The notes under the pieces: generated by a model
The model's database searches: none
What the model saw: only the letters and a program-made list of their open reading frames with translations
Told to the model about the DNA's origin: nothing
Source: Nonomuraea terrae
Lineage (GTDB): Bacteria; Actinomycetota; Actinomycetes; Streptosporangiales; Streptosporangiaceae
Direction of reading: 5' to 3'
Length of the DNA: 61,387 nucleotides
NCBI RefSeq assembly: GCF_004348995.1
Contig: NZ_SMKQ01000026.1
Location: 1-61,387 of the forward strand
Translations under genes and position numbers: made by a program
Part shown: positions 41,990-50,880 of the stretch, piece after piece
Position numbering within the stretch: the stretch's first letter is position 1
How the letters are laid out: the number at the start of each line of letters is the position of its first letter

Positions 41990-42345
41990 CACATGAAGTA
42001 CATGAGGTGCCGGAGTACGCGATGTGCCCGAAGTGCCGTAGGTGCTCAAAGTGCCGTGCCGAAGTCCGCGAGGTGCAGGAGGTGCCGAGGCGCCTGATAG
42101 CGGAGTGCTCAAAGGGCGGAGGTGCCGTCGTGCCGAGGTGACGAGGCGCGAAGTGGTGCCGAGGTGACGAGGTGCCCGAAGCGGCGAGGTAGAGGAGGTG
42201 CCCGAGGTGCAGGAGGTGCCGGAGGCGCTTGATAGCAAGGTGCTCAAAGGGCGAAGGTGCCGAAGCGCCGAGGTGCCGAGGTGTGCCAAGGTGCGCGAAG
42301 TACCAGAGGACCCGAAGTGCCGAGGTGTCCGAAGTATGCGACAGC
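41990..42345. repeat. Degenerate 9-bp repeat array
   Basis: About 350 bp are built from short units related to GAGGTGCCG and CGAAGTGCC with a dominant period of nine bases, with larger duplications on top. For example, GGCGCCTGATAGC ... GTGCTCAAAGGGCG near 42090 recurs near 42225 as GGCGCTTGATAGC ... GTGCTCAAAGGGCG. Frames stay open because the period is a multiple of three, but no plausible protein results. Beyond it, 42346-42592 has no gene that I can support. Confidence 0.8.
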
Positions 42346-42592
42346 GACGAAGACCTATCTCTTGTCATCGCTGAACTTCGCGGTAGCCATCCCGCCATCA
42401 TGACCGCATTACCCCCGCCGCGGCCACCGTGTGCGACCACGAGCGCCGGCCGCGGCAGGGGGCTGGCGATGGCGCCTGAAGCGCGTTGGGCGACTGGTCG
42501 GTGGGTCCTGAGACGGCGGGGTGGTTCGGCTCCTTCGGAGTCGGCTCTCCCGGGACCGGGGCGGCGGGAGACCGGGGCGGTGGGACAGGAGG

Positions 42593-43987
42593 TCAGCTGA
42601 TCGGCAGGGGTTTGTCGTCGGGGTCGTCGGCGAAGCCGGGTACCCAGCGGATGACCTCGTCGCGGAAGCGCGCCGTGGTGCCGAGCTGGCACAGCACGCC
42701 GATCCCCGCCGCATGCACCCGGTGGATCAGCACGTACGACGGCGGCAGGTTGAGCTGCCGGACCACGTTGGTCGGCCGGAGGTCGGCGACGCTGGCCGCC
42801 TGCGTCTGCAGCCACGCCCGGCTGAACGTGAACTCCTCCACCGCCGTCGGCTCCACGTACGGAGCCAGGAAGGCGCGCAAAGCGTCGGGGTCGATGTCGA
42901 CGTCCTCGCGGATGAAGCCCTCACGCCGCAGACCGGCCATGACGGTGTCCATGTCGCCCTGGTTGAAGATCCGCATCAGCTGCCCGAAGACCTTCGGATA
43001 GCCGTCGGGCATCCGGTTGACCGCGCCGAAGTCGAGCACGCCGAGCTTGCCGTTGTCGAGCATCCGGAAGTTGCCCGGGTGCGGGTCGGCGTGGAGCATG
43101 CCGACGCGCGCGGGGGAGCAGAACAGGAACCGTACGAACAGCAGCCCCGCCCGGTCGCGCTGCTCCTGGGTGCCGCCGGTGATGATGCGCGACAGCGGTG
43201 TGCCGTCCATCCACTCGGTGACCAGCACCATCTCGTTGGCCGCCACCACGTCGGGCACGTGGAAGTCGGGATCGCCGTCGAACTCGAGGGCGAAGGCGTG
43301 CTGGGCCTCGGCCTCGCTGAGGTAGTCGAGCTCCTCGGCGATGCGCTCACGCAGTTCGTTCAGCAAGGACTTCATGTCGAGGCCGGGCAGCAGCGCGCCG
43401 AACATCTTGCCCAGCCGCGCGAGCTGGGAGAAGTCACCGAGCAGTGCCTTGCCCGCCCCCGGGTACTGGATCTTGACGGCCACCTCCCTGCCGTCCCGCC
43501 AGACGGCGCGGTGCACCTGCCCGATCGAGGCGGCGGCCGTCGGCTTGTCGTCGAACGACAGGAAGTGGTCACGCCAGTCGTCCCCCAGCTGCTCCGTCAG
43601 CACCTTGTGAACGGTGGCGACGGGCAGCGGCGGCGCGGAGTCCTGCAACTTGGTCAGCGTGGCACGGTAGGGGCCGGCGATCTCCTGCGGCAACGCGGCC
43701 TCGAAGATCGACAGCGCCTGGCCGACCTTCATCGCGCCGCCCTTGAGCTCGCCCAGGACCTTGAAGATCTGCTCGGCGGTACGCTGCTGGACCTCCTGTG
43801 CGACGATCTCCGCCGACTTGCCGCCGATGCGCTTGCCCAGCCCCAGGGCCGCGCGCCCCGCGAACCCGAGTGGAAGGGTGGCCAGCTTGGCCGAACGCGT
43901 GACTGCACGACGTGGAAGATCGCTCACATCGATGCGCGGAACCTCGATGAGATCCGCTTCCCCCCTTCGTGGTCGTCCCCTGAGCAC
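42593..43987 (-). CDS. ABC1/UbiB-family atypical kinase
   Basis: About 464 residues of the ABC1/ADCK/UbiB family. It shows the KxGQ-type KGGAMKVGQALSIFE, PTAAASIGQVHRA (the Ala-rich loop replacing the P-loop Gly), EVAVKIQYPG, MLHADPHPGNFRM (catalytic loop) and LGVLDFGAVNR. Family members are linked to quinone and lipid metabolism; the exact role here is unknown. The GTG at 43987 is two bases after the stop of the upstream gene; an in-frame GTG at 43927 (VSDLPRRAVTR) resembles the start of relatives as I remember them. It is in an operon with the E1-like gene. Confidence 0.9.
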   Translation of the reverse strand: MLRGRPRRGEADLIEVPRIDVSDLPRRAVTRSAKLATLPLGFAGRAALGLGKRIGGKSAEIVAQEVQQRTAEQIFKVLGELKGGAMKVGQALSIFEAALPQEIAGPYRATLTKLQDSAPPLPVATVHKVLTEQLGDDWRDHFLSFDDKPTAAASIGQVHRAVWRDGREVAVKIQYPGAGKALLGDFSQLARLGKMFGALLPGLDMKSLLNELRERIAEELDYLSEAEAQHAFALEFDGDPDFHVPDVVAANEMVLVTEWMDGTPLSRIITGGTQEQRDRAGLLFVRFLFCSPARVGMLHADPHPGNFRMLDNGKLGVLDFGAVNRMPDGYPKVFGQLMRIFNQGDMDTVMAGLRREGFIREDVDIDPDALRAFLAPYVEPTAVEEFTFSRAWLQTQAASVADLRPTNVVRQLNLPPSYVLIHRVHAAGIGVLCQLGTTARFRDEVIRWVPGFADDPDDKPLPIS

Positions 43988-43988
43988 G

Positions 43989-45608
43989 TCAGTCGAGGTG
44001 AGGTGCCATGACCATTCTTAGCGAATATTGATTGTTTCGCATACAACGACATTGAGGGTGAACGCTCCAGGACCGCCTTTTCCATTGCCAATCAGGCGTT
44101 ACGTCCACTGTGCCGTTGGTCACAATGGACTCCCGGCCATCGAGATGACCAAGCGCATGGCCGACGGCAGCCGCCGCGACCACGGCCGCGAGCGCCGAGG
44201 CGCAGGCGATCTCGCCCGGCGGATAGCCGCCCAGCCTGGCGGTGACCATCGGCCAGTTGGGGTCGCGGTCGCGCCGCGTCAGATCGAGACAGTGCAGGCA
44301 CGCCGTGCTGCCGGGCAGGACCAGCGGACCGATGGTGCCGTACCCCTCGAAGGCCGTCACCAGCAGGTGGGGGATGCCCAATGAGTTGAGGTCGTTGATC
44401 AGTAGCCCGTCGAGCGGGGCGACCGGCGCGATGATGACGAGATCGGGCCGGTCGGTCTTGTCCCCGAGAAACGGCCCACCAGCCAGGACGTTGACAGCCG
44501 GCTCCACGGCCTCCCCTCGTCCCCGCGCCTCGGCCTGACCCGCGTGGTCAGAATTCGCCGCCACGGCTCCACCCCGCCGCACATCCTGCCCCCGCGCAGG
44601 TTCCCGCCCACGATCAGGCCGCGCACTGGGATCCCGTCCTCCATCACCCCGCCCATCGCCTCGGGCGTTTTCTGGACGCGTGGGCGCGCGGCCGTCGGCG
44701 GGTGGCGCGCCTTGGGCTCGTCCGCGATCACGCGGGAGGCCGCCGGTCTTGGGGAGGCCAAGGGCACCACTGGTTCCGGCGACCCCGTCATGGGTGTCAC
44801 GGCGAGCCGCGTCCGGTCTGCCGCTCTGCGGGGGCACCGCGCGGGAGACGCCGGGGCGGGCAATCACGGTCCCAGCGGAGCGGGGCGTGCGGCCGGTTTC
44901 CGTTGCGGCGGTCCGTGGTGCCGTGGGGCGGGACGGCGACCCCTGCTCACCCGCGCCGACGGCACCTGGTGAGTCCCGGACCGCGTTGTCGGCACGAGGA
45001 TCCATGAGAGGTGGCGGGCCGCCTGAGGTGAGCCGCCTGGCGACGGCCACCGCGCCGGCCTCACGAGACATGCCGACCTCCGCCCATGTCAGACCGCCGG
45101 GCGTGATGTCCCGGGCCTGAGCCGTACCAGGGTCGATCACCCGGATGGTGCCCACCCCGGACGCGGCCAGCAGGGCGACGACCTGCGCCCCGACGCGGCC
45201 CGCCCCGTACACACGCACCCGCGCCCGTCTGCGCCGTTCGAACAGCGCGAACATGCCGTCGGGAGCTGTGGAGGAGATGTCGAGGGCGTCGAGGTCGGGC
45301 TTCAGCCGGTCTCTCTCGGCGAGCGGCAGGTCGCGGAGGCGGCCGGGGCCGGCGGAGGCGTCGTGGAGCACGCCCTGGGCGGCGAGCTGGTCGAGCAGGG
45401 AACGGGCACGACCCTCGTCGAGACCGGCCCGGGCGGCCTCACGCAGGACGGTCTCCAGATCGCGGGTGCCGTCGAGGGCTTCCACCCACTCCCGGACCTT
45501 CCTGGTCAGGCCGCTCAACATGACGGAGCGCTGGGGGTGGACGCCGTATTGCAGGGTGCGCTCGTCCCGCACGATGCGCCGGAGGGACGGCTTCAGACGT
45601 GGCCTCAT
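43989..45608 (-). CDS. E1-like/cyclodehydratase-type protein with disordered insertion
   Basis: A 539-residue protein. The N-terminal about 125 residues resemble the winged-helix, leader-peptide-binding part of thiazole/oxazole peptide cyclodehydratases (SLRRIVRDERTLQYGVHPQR). A ThiF/E1 Rossmann segment follows (VRVYGAGRVGAQVVALLAAS near residue 131). Residues about 188-376 are a Gly/Arg/Pro/Asp-rich low-complexity insert. The E1 fold then resumes (KTDRPDLVIIAPVAPLDGLL) with zinc Cys in ACLHCLDLTRRDRDP and HPQCRCMRNN. No YcaO gene, precursor peptide or dehydrogenase is nearby. A UbiB-like gene follows two bases later. The start at 45608 excludes the upstream DnaA-box region. Confidence 0.75.
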   Translation of the reverse strand: MRPRLKPSLRRIVRDERTLQYGVHPQRSVMLSGLTRKVREWVEALDGTRDLETVLREAARAGLDEGRARSLLDQLAAQGVLHDASAGPGRLRDLPLAERDRLKPDLDALDISSTAPDGMFALFERRRRARVRVYGAGRVGAQVVALLAASGVGTIRVIDPGTAQARDITPGGLTWAEVGMSREAGAVAVARRLTSGGPPPLMDPRADNAVRDSPGAVGAGEQGSPSRPTAPRTAATETGRTPRSAGTVIARPGVSRAVPPQSGRPDAARRDTHDGVAGTSGALGLPKTGGLPRDRGRAQGAPPADGRAPTRPENARGDGRGDGGRDPSARPDRGREPARGQDVRRGGAVAANSDHAGQAEARGRGEAVEPAVNVLAGGPFLGDKTDRPDLVIIAPVAPLDGLLINDLNSLGIPHLLVTAFEGYGTIGPLVLPGSTACLHCLDLTRRDRDPNWPMVTARLGGYPPGEIACASALAAVVAAAAVGHALGHLDGRESIVTNGTVDVTPDWQWKRRSWSVHPQCRCMRNNQYSLRMVMAPHLD

Positions 45609-45660
45609 GGCGGGAAAGATGTCACGCCGAAGCAAGATCCCGAGAGACTTCGCCGCCGCC

Positions 45661-45699
45661 TGTGGACAACTCTCATCTTCTCCTCCCGCCTGTGGACAG
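45661..45699. promoter_or_regulatory. Two DnaA-box-like sites 30 bp apart
   Basis: TGTGGACAA (45661-45669) is a perfect reverse complement of the actinobacterial DnaA box TTGTCCACA. TGTGGACAG (45691-45699) differs by one base. Both have the same orientation and lie 50-90 bp upstream of the E1-like gene start. Confidence 0.4.
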
Positions 45700-45881
45700 A
45701 CGCGATCCCTGCTGGTCTTCACGAAGCGACAGACGGGCACCTGTTCCCTGGGTCAGCGCATCCATGGCCAAGAACGATGATTAGCCGCATGTGCTACTTT
45801 TTAGCCGCCTGGCCAAAAAAAGGAACGACCGGTCAGAAGGCGAGAGTCCGCGACCTCCGACGAGCACCGGGGAGCTTTGAC

Positions 45882-46413
45882 ATGGCCGCAACCATGACCC
45901 ACGACGACCCCGCGACCTCCGCCGACCTGGTCCTACGCCCGCCGCGCCGCCCCAGCGACCCCCGGGCGACACGGTGGTGGCTGACGCAGGCCCTGGTGAC
46001 GGTCCTGCCGCCGGTGCTGGTCCTGGTGCTGCTGGCCTGGCTGATCCCGCCGGCTCGCCCGTGGCTGCTGCTGTCTGCGGCGATCATCGGCGTGCCCGGA
46101 ACGGCGTACGCGATCGTGATGCCCCCATGGCGATACCGCGTGCACCGCTGGGAGTCCACGGAGAACGCGGTGTTCACCCGCGCCGGATGGGTGCGGTGCG
46201 TCAGCAGTGGCGGGTCGCGCCGATGACGCGGATCCAGACGGTCGACACGGTACGGGGGCCGTTGCAACAACTGTTCGGGTTGTCCACGGTGGTGGTCACC
46301 ACGGCGTCGGCGGCCGGCCCGCTGCGGATCGAGGGCCTGGACCACGGCCTGGCGCAGGACGTGGTGGCGGACCTGGCGGAAAAGCCCAGGCGGAGACCGG
46401 TGATGCCGCATGA
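45882..46413 (+). pseudogene. PH-domain membrane protein (YdbS-like), frameshifted
   Basis: The gene starts well (GGGGAG, then ATG 45882; RATRWWLTQALVTVLPPVLV and a second membrane helix). It breaks at a 5-bp tandem duplication, GGTGC GGTGC at 46190-46199. Removing one copy restores GWVRQQWRVAPMTRIQTVDT, the bPH2 domain sequence. A second frame change near 46380 is needed to reach the natural end (KAQAETGDAA), whose stop at 46411-46413 overlaps the next ATG. Without these changes the protein ends after VSSGGSRR. It is probably inactive unless these are sequencing errors. Confidence 0.75.
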
Positions 46414-47950
46414 CAGAAGCTCTGGAAGGCACGGAGTGGCGGCGGCTCGACGCCCGGACCATCGGGGTGGTGGCCTTGTGGGTTCGGGCCTGGCGCTGGT
46501 GACGCTGGCGGTCATGTGGTGGCGGGACGCGCCCTGGTGGCTGGTCGCGCCGGTGCCGGTGCCGCTCGTCTCGGTGATCGCGTACGAGGCGCTGCGCTGG
46601 TCCAAGACGCGCTACCGGCTGACCGCCGAGCACCTCGAACTGAAGACAGGCCTCCTGGTACGCCGGCACCGGTCGATCCCACGCGGGCGCGTACGCAGCG
46701 TCGATCTCACCGCCGACCCGATGCACCGCCTGCTGCGCCTGGCCGTGGTACGCGTCGGAACGGGACACCGGGAGTCCTCCTCCAAGGCGGCGGCCGTGTC
46801 GCTGAACGCCCTGCGGCGGGCGGAGGCGCAGACCCTGCGCGCCAGCCTGGTCCGACGCGACGGCGACGGCGCGGACGAGACGATCGCGCGCTTCGACCGG
46901 CGGTGGCTGAGATTCGGGCCGCTGTCCTTCGCCTCGCCGGTGCTGGGCCTCAGCGCGCTGGGCGCGACGTACGAAACCCTTGACATCCTCGGCTACGACC
47001 CTGACCACGTGCTGATCCCGTACCTGATCGACAGGCTGGGCGAGGCGGATCCGCTCGTCGTGAGCGTGCTGGCGGTGCTGGGCCTGCTGCTGGTGGGCGC
47101 GATCGGCGCGCTCGGCTGGTACGCCGAGACCTGGTGGGACTTCCGGCTGGTCCGGGAGCCGTCCGGCGGGCTGCGGGCCTCGCGGGGCCTGTTCGTCACC
47201 CGGTCGGCGACGCTGGAGGAGGAACGGCTGCACGGCGTGGAGGTCGCGGAGCCGCTGATGCTGCGGCTCGGCGGAGGCGCCTACACCTACGCCGTGGCGA
47301 CGGGCGCGGGCGGCGCCGAGGACGAGGCCGACACGTTCAACACCAGCGTGCTGCTCCCGCCCGCCCCGATCGGCGAGTCGCACCGGGTGGCCGCCGAGGT
47401 CCTGCACGAGGACGACGATCCGGGGCAGGTGGTGAGCCTCGTCCCCCACACCCGGCATGCCCTGGCACGGCGGATCAGGTGGGCGTTCCTCGCCGGTGCG
47501 GGCCTCGGCGGTGTGCCGGCCGGTCTCGGGCTGTGGCTGGGGCCGGTGCTGGTCCACGCCGGCTGGATCTGCGCGCTCGCGGTGTGGGCGGGCGGCCTGC
47601 TGTTCGCCCGCGACGGCTACCGCAATCTGGGCCACGGCATCACGGGAAATTACCTGGTCACGCGGCACGGCAGCCTGAAGCGCCGCACGATCGCGCTGAG
47701 GCGCGGCGGCGTGATCGGCTGGACGGTCACCCAGTGGGCCTGGCACCGCCGTGCGACGCTGTGCCGGGTCACCGCCACCACGCCGGGCGGGCGGGGCGCG
47801 TACCACGTGAAGGACGTGCTGATGGGCGAGGGGCTGCGATTCGCGGAGAAGGCGGTGCCGGGACTGCTCGTCCCGTTCCTGACCAGACGGCCCTGGGAGG
47901 GGCGGAGTCCGCAGGGTTACGCTTCCGGGCATGGACGAGATCTTGGTTGA
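46410..47950 (+). pseudogene. PH-domain membrane protein (YdbT-like), frameshifted near its start
   Basis: The expected start, ATG 46410 overlapping the previous stop, gives MTEALEGTEWRRLDARTIGV and stops early. A one-base loss near 46478-46488 moves the rest to another frame, which is open to 47950 and encodes the remaining 480 or so residues: three bPH2 domains with paired membrane helices (RYRLTAEHLELKTGLLVRRH, GGLRASRGLFVTRSATLEEE, NYLVTRHGSLKRRTIALRRG). The downstream part is intact and well conserved in composition. Translation might restart internally, so residual function is possible. Confidence 0.7.
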
Positions 47951-48713
47951 CCGTACGGACGACGGAGTCGTGCTCGTCACCCTCAACCGCCCCGACATGC
48001 GCAACGCCATGACCGACGCCATGACCGCCCGCTGGCGCGCCACCATGGCCGACCTCGCCGCCGACCGCGAGGCCAGGTGTCTCGTCGTCACCGGCGCCGG
48101 CAGCGCGTTCTCCTCCGGCGGCGACCTGTCGTGGCTCGGCGAACGCGGCGTCGAGCCCGTTCCCCAGCTCCGCGACCGCATGCTCGCCTTCTACCGTGAC
48201 TGGCTCGCGATCACCGAGCTCGAGATCCCGACGATCGCCGCCGTCAACGGCCCCGCGGTCGGGGCGGGCCTGTGCCTGGCGCTGGCCTGCGACCTCGTGT
48301 ACGCCGCCGACGACGCCAAGCTCCTGGCCCCGTTCACGTCGCTGGGCCTGCACCCGGGGATGGCGGCCACGTACCTGCTGCCCCGGCGGGCGGGCGCCGG
48401 GCTGGCGCGGGAGATGCTCCTGACGGGCCGGATCCTGTCCGGATCGCACGCAGAAGTTAAAGGTCTAGTAAATCAATCTTTCCCCAAAGATGACCTTATG
48501 TCGCACGTACGGGACATCGCCACGAAGATCGCCCAGAACGCACCCATTGCCACAAGGCTCACCAAAGTCGCTCTGAACCAAGACCATCAGGACCTGGAAG
48601 CAGCGCTGCGGTGGGAATCCCTGGCCCAACCTGTGACCATGGCCTCCGCCGACATGATCGAGGGCCTTGCCGCACATCGGGAAAGGCGCGTTCCCAAATT
48701 CACCGGCTCTTAA
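47931..48713 (+). CDS. Enoyl-CoA hydratase/isomerase family protein
   Basis: A 260-residue crotonase-fold protein. It has VLVTLNRPDMRNAM, the oxyanion-hole segments AGSAFSSGGDL and AAVNGPAVGAGLCLALACD, and a C-terminal trimerisation helix. Which CoA ester it uses is unclear. The ATG overlaps the end of the PH-domain gene by 20 bp. From about 48450 the base composition changes: codons such as GTT AAA GGT CTA GTA AAT CAA TCT appear, unlike the GC-rich codons before, and the lower GC content continues to about 48715. Confidence 0.9.
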   Translation: MDEILVDRTDDGVVLVTLNRPDMRNAMTDAMTARWRATMADLAADREARCLVVTGAGSAFSSGGDLSWLGERGVEPVPQLRDRMLAFYRDWLAITELEIPTIAAVNGPAVGAGLCLALACDLVYAADDAKLLAPFTSLGLHPGMAATYLLPRRAGAGLAREMLLTGRILSGSHAEVKGLVNQSFPKDDLMSHVRDIATKIAQNAPIATRLTKVALNQDHQDLEAALRWESLAQPVTMASADMIEGLAAHRERRVPKFTGS

Positions 48714-48780
48714 TCATCTGACCAGCAGAAACAACGTCCGCCCCCTGTGGAATTTCGCCAGTCTCGGCTACCGTGCATAT

Positions 48781-49296
48781 GTGCCCCCCGAGACAGTCGA
48801 GGTCCGTCGCAGTTCTCGTCGCCGGCGTACGGTTTCCGCCTACCGCGACGGCGACAAGACGATCGTGCTCCTGCCCGCCTGGCTTAGCGGCGAAGACGCG
48901 GATGAATGGGTGAGCCGGATGCTGGATCGGCTGGCCGCCAAGGAACGCCGACGAAGGCCCACCGACGAGGCCCTGCTGGAGCGGGCCAGGGAGTTGTCGG
49001 CCAAATACCTGGACGGCGAGGCCGATCCCGCGAGCGTGCGCTGGGTCGACAACCAGCAGCACCGCTGGGGCTCCTGCACCCCGGAAAACGGCACGATCCG
49101 CATCTCCACCAGGCTCAAGGGCCTGCCCGAATGGGTGATCAACTATGTGATCATCCACGAGCTCGCCCACCTGCTGGTGCCGAGCCACGGGCCGAAGTTC
49201 TGGAAGCTGGTGGAGCAGTACCCGAAGGCCGAGCGGGCCCGCGGGTTCCTCGAAGGCTTCTCTGCCGCCGCCCACACGGCGCCGGAGGAGTGTTGA
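48781..49296 (+). CDS. YgjP/SprT-like metal-dependent hydrolase
   Basis: A 171-residue zinc-binding protein of the YgjP (DUF45) family. It has KTIVLLPAWLSGEDADEWV, the family-typical HRWGSCTPENGTIRIS and the gluzincin-like YVIIHELAHLLVPSHGPKFW (HExxH plus a downstream His). The substrate is unknown. The GTG at 48781 starts just before PPETVEVRRSSR. Its stop overlaps the start of the next gene, so the two are coupled. Confidence 0.88.
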   Translation: MPPETVEVRRSSRRRRTVSAYRDGDKTIVLLPAWLSGEDADEWVSRMLDRLAAKERRRRPTDEALLERARELSAKYLDGEADPASVRWVDNQQHRWGSCTPENGTIRISTRLKGLPEWVINYVIIHELAHLLVPSHGPKFWKLVEQYPKAERARGFLEGFSAAAHTAPEEC

Positions 49297-49877
49297 AGCG
49301 CGTCGTCGCCGTCCTCGTACGCCGCACCATGGCGCAGGCCGCGCCCCCGGGAGTCGACCCCGCGACGTTCCTCGCGGCGATCGCCGAGGACACGTACGAG
49401 ATGGCCGCCGGCCTCGACCTCGTCACGCCTGTCCTGGTCACGAGCGTCTCCGGGCTCGACGACATCGTCTGGCCCGGCACCGAGATCGTCACGATCGACG
49501 ACGCCGAGCCGCTGAAGGCCGTGCTCGCCCGCCTGCACGCCGACCAGGCCGCCGTGATCGGCGCTGATGCCCCCGACCTGCCGCCGCTGCTGGTCGGCAA
49601 GCTGTTCAGGGAGCTGGGCAGGGCCGAGATCACGGTCTGCCCGGCGGAGAACGGCGGAGCCGTCGCCCTCGCCTGCGCGCTGCCCGCGCCCGACTGGGCC
49701 GAGCCCGACCTCGACGCCGACGACGTGGTGGGCGCGCTGCGCGCCCAGGCCCCCGGCCCGCGCAGGGTCGCGACCACCCCGGGCTGGCACCGCCTGCGCA
49801 GCGCCGACGACGTCGCCCGACTCGACCCCGGCCTGGAAGGCTGGGACAACACCAGGGCCCTGATCAGGGCACGATGA
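49293..49877 (+). CDS. Conserved hypothetical protein, possibly GT-A-like
   Basis: About 194 residues. VGIADAP-like logic is seen in VIGADAPDLPPLLVGKLFRE followed by ITVCPAENGGAVALACALP, reminiscent of DUF2064/GT-A nucleotide-binding folds, but I am not sure of that family. It begins with TTG 49293 (or GTG 49290) right after GGAGG and overlaps the stop of the YgjP-like gene. Its last 14 bp overlap the 3' end of the opposing EEP gene. It has no signal peptide. Confidence 0.65.
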   Translation: MKRVVAVLVRRTMAQAAPPGVDPATFLAAIAEDTYEMAAGLDLVTPVLVTSVSGLDDIVWPGTEIVTIDDAEPLKAVLARLHADQAAVIGADAPDLPPLLVGKLFRELGRAEITVCPAENGGAVALACALPAPDWAEPDLDADDVVGALRAQAPGPRRVATTPGWHRLRSADDVARLDPGLEGWDNTRALIRAR

Positions 49878-50847
49878 GCCGGGCCAGCACGGCCCGGTGG
49901 TCGGTGCGCGGCACGTCCCGCACGCTGACCTCCTTCACCCCGACCCGCCGGTCGACCAGCACGTGGTCGATCGTGATGATCGGCGGCACCCGCTTGTTGG
50001 CCGGCCAGGTCGGGATCAGCCCTGCGCCCACCTGGTCGGCGGCGTCCTTGTAGCCGCGCGACAGCAGCGCGCGCAGGGCGGCGTGGTCGAGGGAGGCGTT
50101 GAAGTCGCCCGCGATGACGCGGATCCGCTGAGGCGAGGCCGAGGGGAGCGCCGCCAGCGCCGCGTTCCAGTCGTTCACCTGCGGACCCAGCGGCGGGTAC
50201 GGGTGGGCGTCGATGAACTCGATCGGCTCGCCCCCGGGCAGCAGCACCACCGCGGCGGGCATGCGGTGCCCGGGCGGAGGAGTCCAGTTGGTCAGGGGTT
50301 GGACCGGGTGCTTGGAGAACAACCCGCTCCCGGTGGCGCTCCACTCGTCCTGCAGCACGCGGTGCGGCATCAGCGTCTTGAGCCCGGCCGCGTCGAGGTC
50401 GGCGACCGCATCCGGGGTCAGCTCCTGCGTGCTCAGCACGTCGGGGTCGAACTCCTGGATGAGCTTCATGATCGTCGCAACGTCGGCCCGGCCGAACAGC
50501 ATGTTGATCGTCATGACCCGGAACGGCCGGCCCTGCACGGCGTCCGCCGTCCCCAACGCCCTGGGCAGCACGCTGAACCCCAGCGCGGCCGTGGTCAACA
50601 GCGCGACGACGGTGGCGGCGCGCCGGCGCCCGAGCGCGGCGATCAGGAGGGGGACGAGCGAGCCCGCCGCGGCGTACGGGGTCGCGGTCATGAGCTGCGT
50701 CGGCAGCGAACCGCGCTCCAGCCCGGCCACCCGTGCGATCGCCCACGCGGCGAACGGCGTCACGGCCAGCCACGTGAGAGCCGCGGGAAACTTCCGGCGT
50801 TTGCGGACAGGTGTCACGATCGTTCCGCCAACGGCAGAAGTCTCCAC
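49864..50847 (-). CDS. Membrane-anchored endonuclease/exonuclease/phosphatase (EEP) family protein
   Basis: A 327-residue protein. Three N-terminal membrane helices lie within about the first 95 residues (FPAALTWLAVTPFAAWAIAR, PYAAAGSLVPLLIAAL, ATVVALLTTAALGF). An EEP catalytic domain follows with VMTINMLFG (Asn), LSTQELTPD (Glu), FIDAHPYPP, VIAGDFNAS, ITIDHVLVD and RTDHRAVLA (Asp-His). It is probably an extracytoplasmic phosphodiesterase or phosphatase. GTG start at 50847 after GGGGGG. The substrate is unknown. Confidence 0.88.
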   Translation of the reverse strand: METSAVGGTIVTPVRKRRKFPAALTWLAVTPFAAWAIARVAGLERGSLPTQLMTATPYAAAGSLVPLLIAALGRRRAATVVALLTTAALGFSVLPRALGTADAVQGRPFRVMTINMLFGRADVATIMKLIQEFDPDVLSTQELTPDAVADLDAAGLKTLMPHRVLQDEWSATGSGLFSKHPVQPLTNWTPPPGHRMPAAVVLLPGGEPIEFIDAHPYPPLGPQVNDWNAALAALPSASPQRIRVIAGDFNASLDHAALRALLSRGYKDAADQVGAGLIPTWPANKRVPPIITIDHVLVDRRVGVKEVSVRDVPRTDHRAVLARLIVP

Positions 50848-50880
50848 TAGGCCCCCCTTTTGGAACGACGCAAGTGGACT

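Noticed and set aside
41363..42097. A 244-codon plus-strand gene across the repeat region
   Set aside because: It is antisense to the better supported small secreted peptide gene and runs into the 9-bp repeats; its composition is inconsistent along its length.
41990..42345. CRISPR array
   Set aside because: Units are 9 bp and contiguous with no spacers; no cas genes are present.
43989..45608. Thiazole/oxazole-modified peptide biosynthetic cluster
   Set aside because: Only the E1-like component is present; no YcaO, dehydrogenase, precursor or transporter within 10 kb.
45974..47950. A single 658-codon PH-domain fusion protein
   Set aside because: Its first part is out-of-frame translation of the YdbS-like gene; the ATGA junction at 46410 and conserved PH sequence show two genes joined only by frameshifts.
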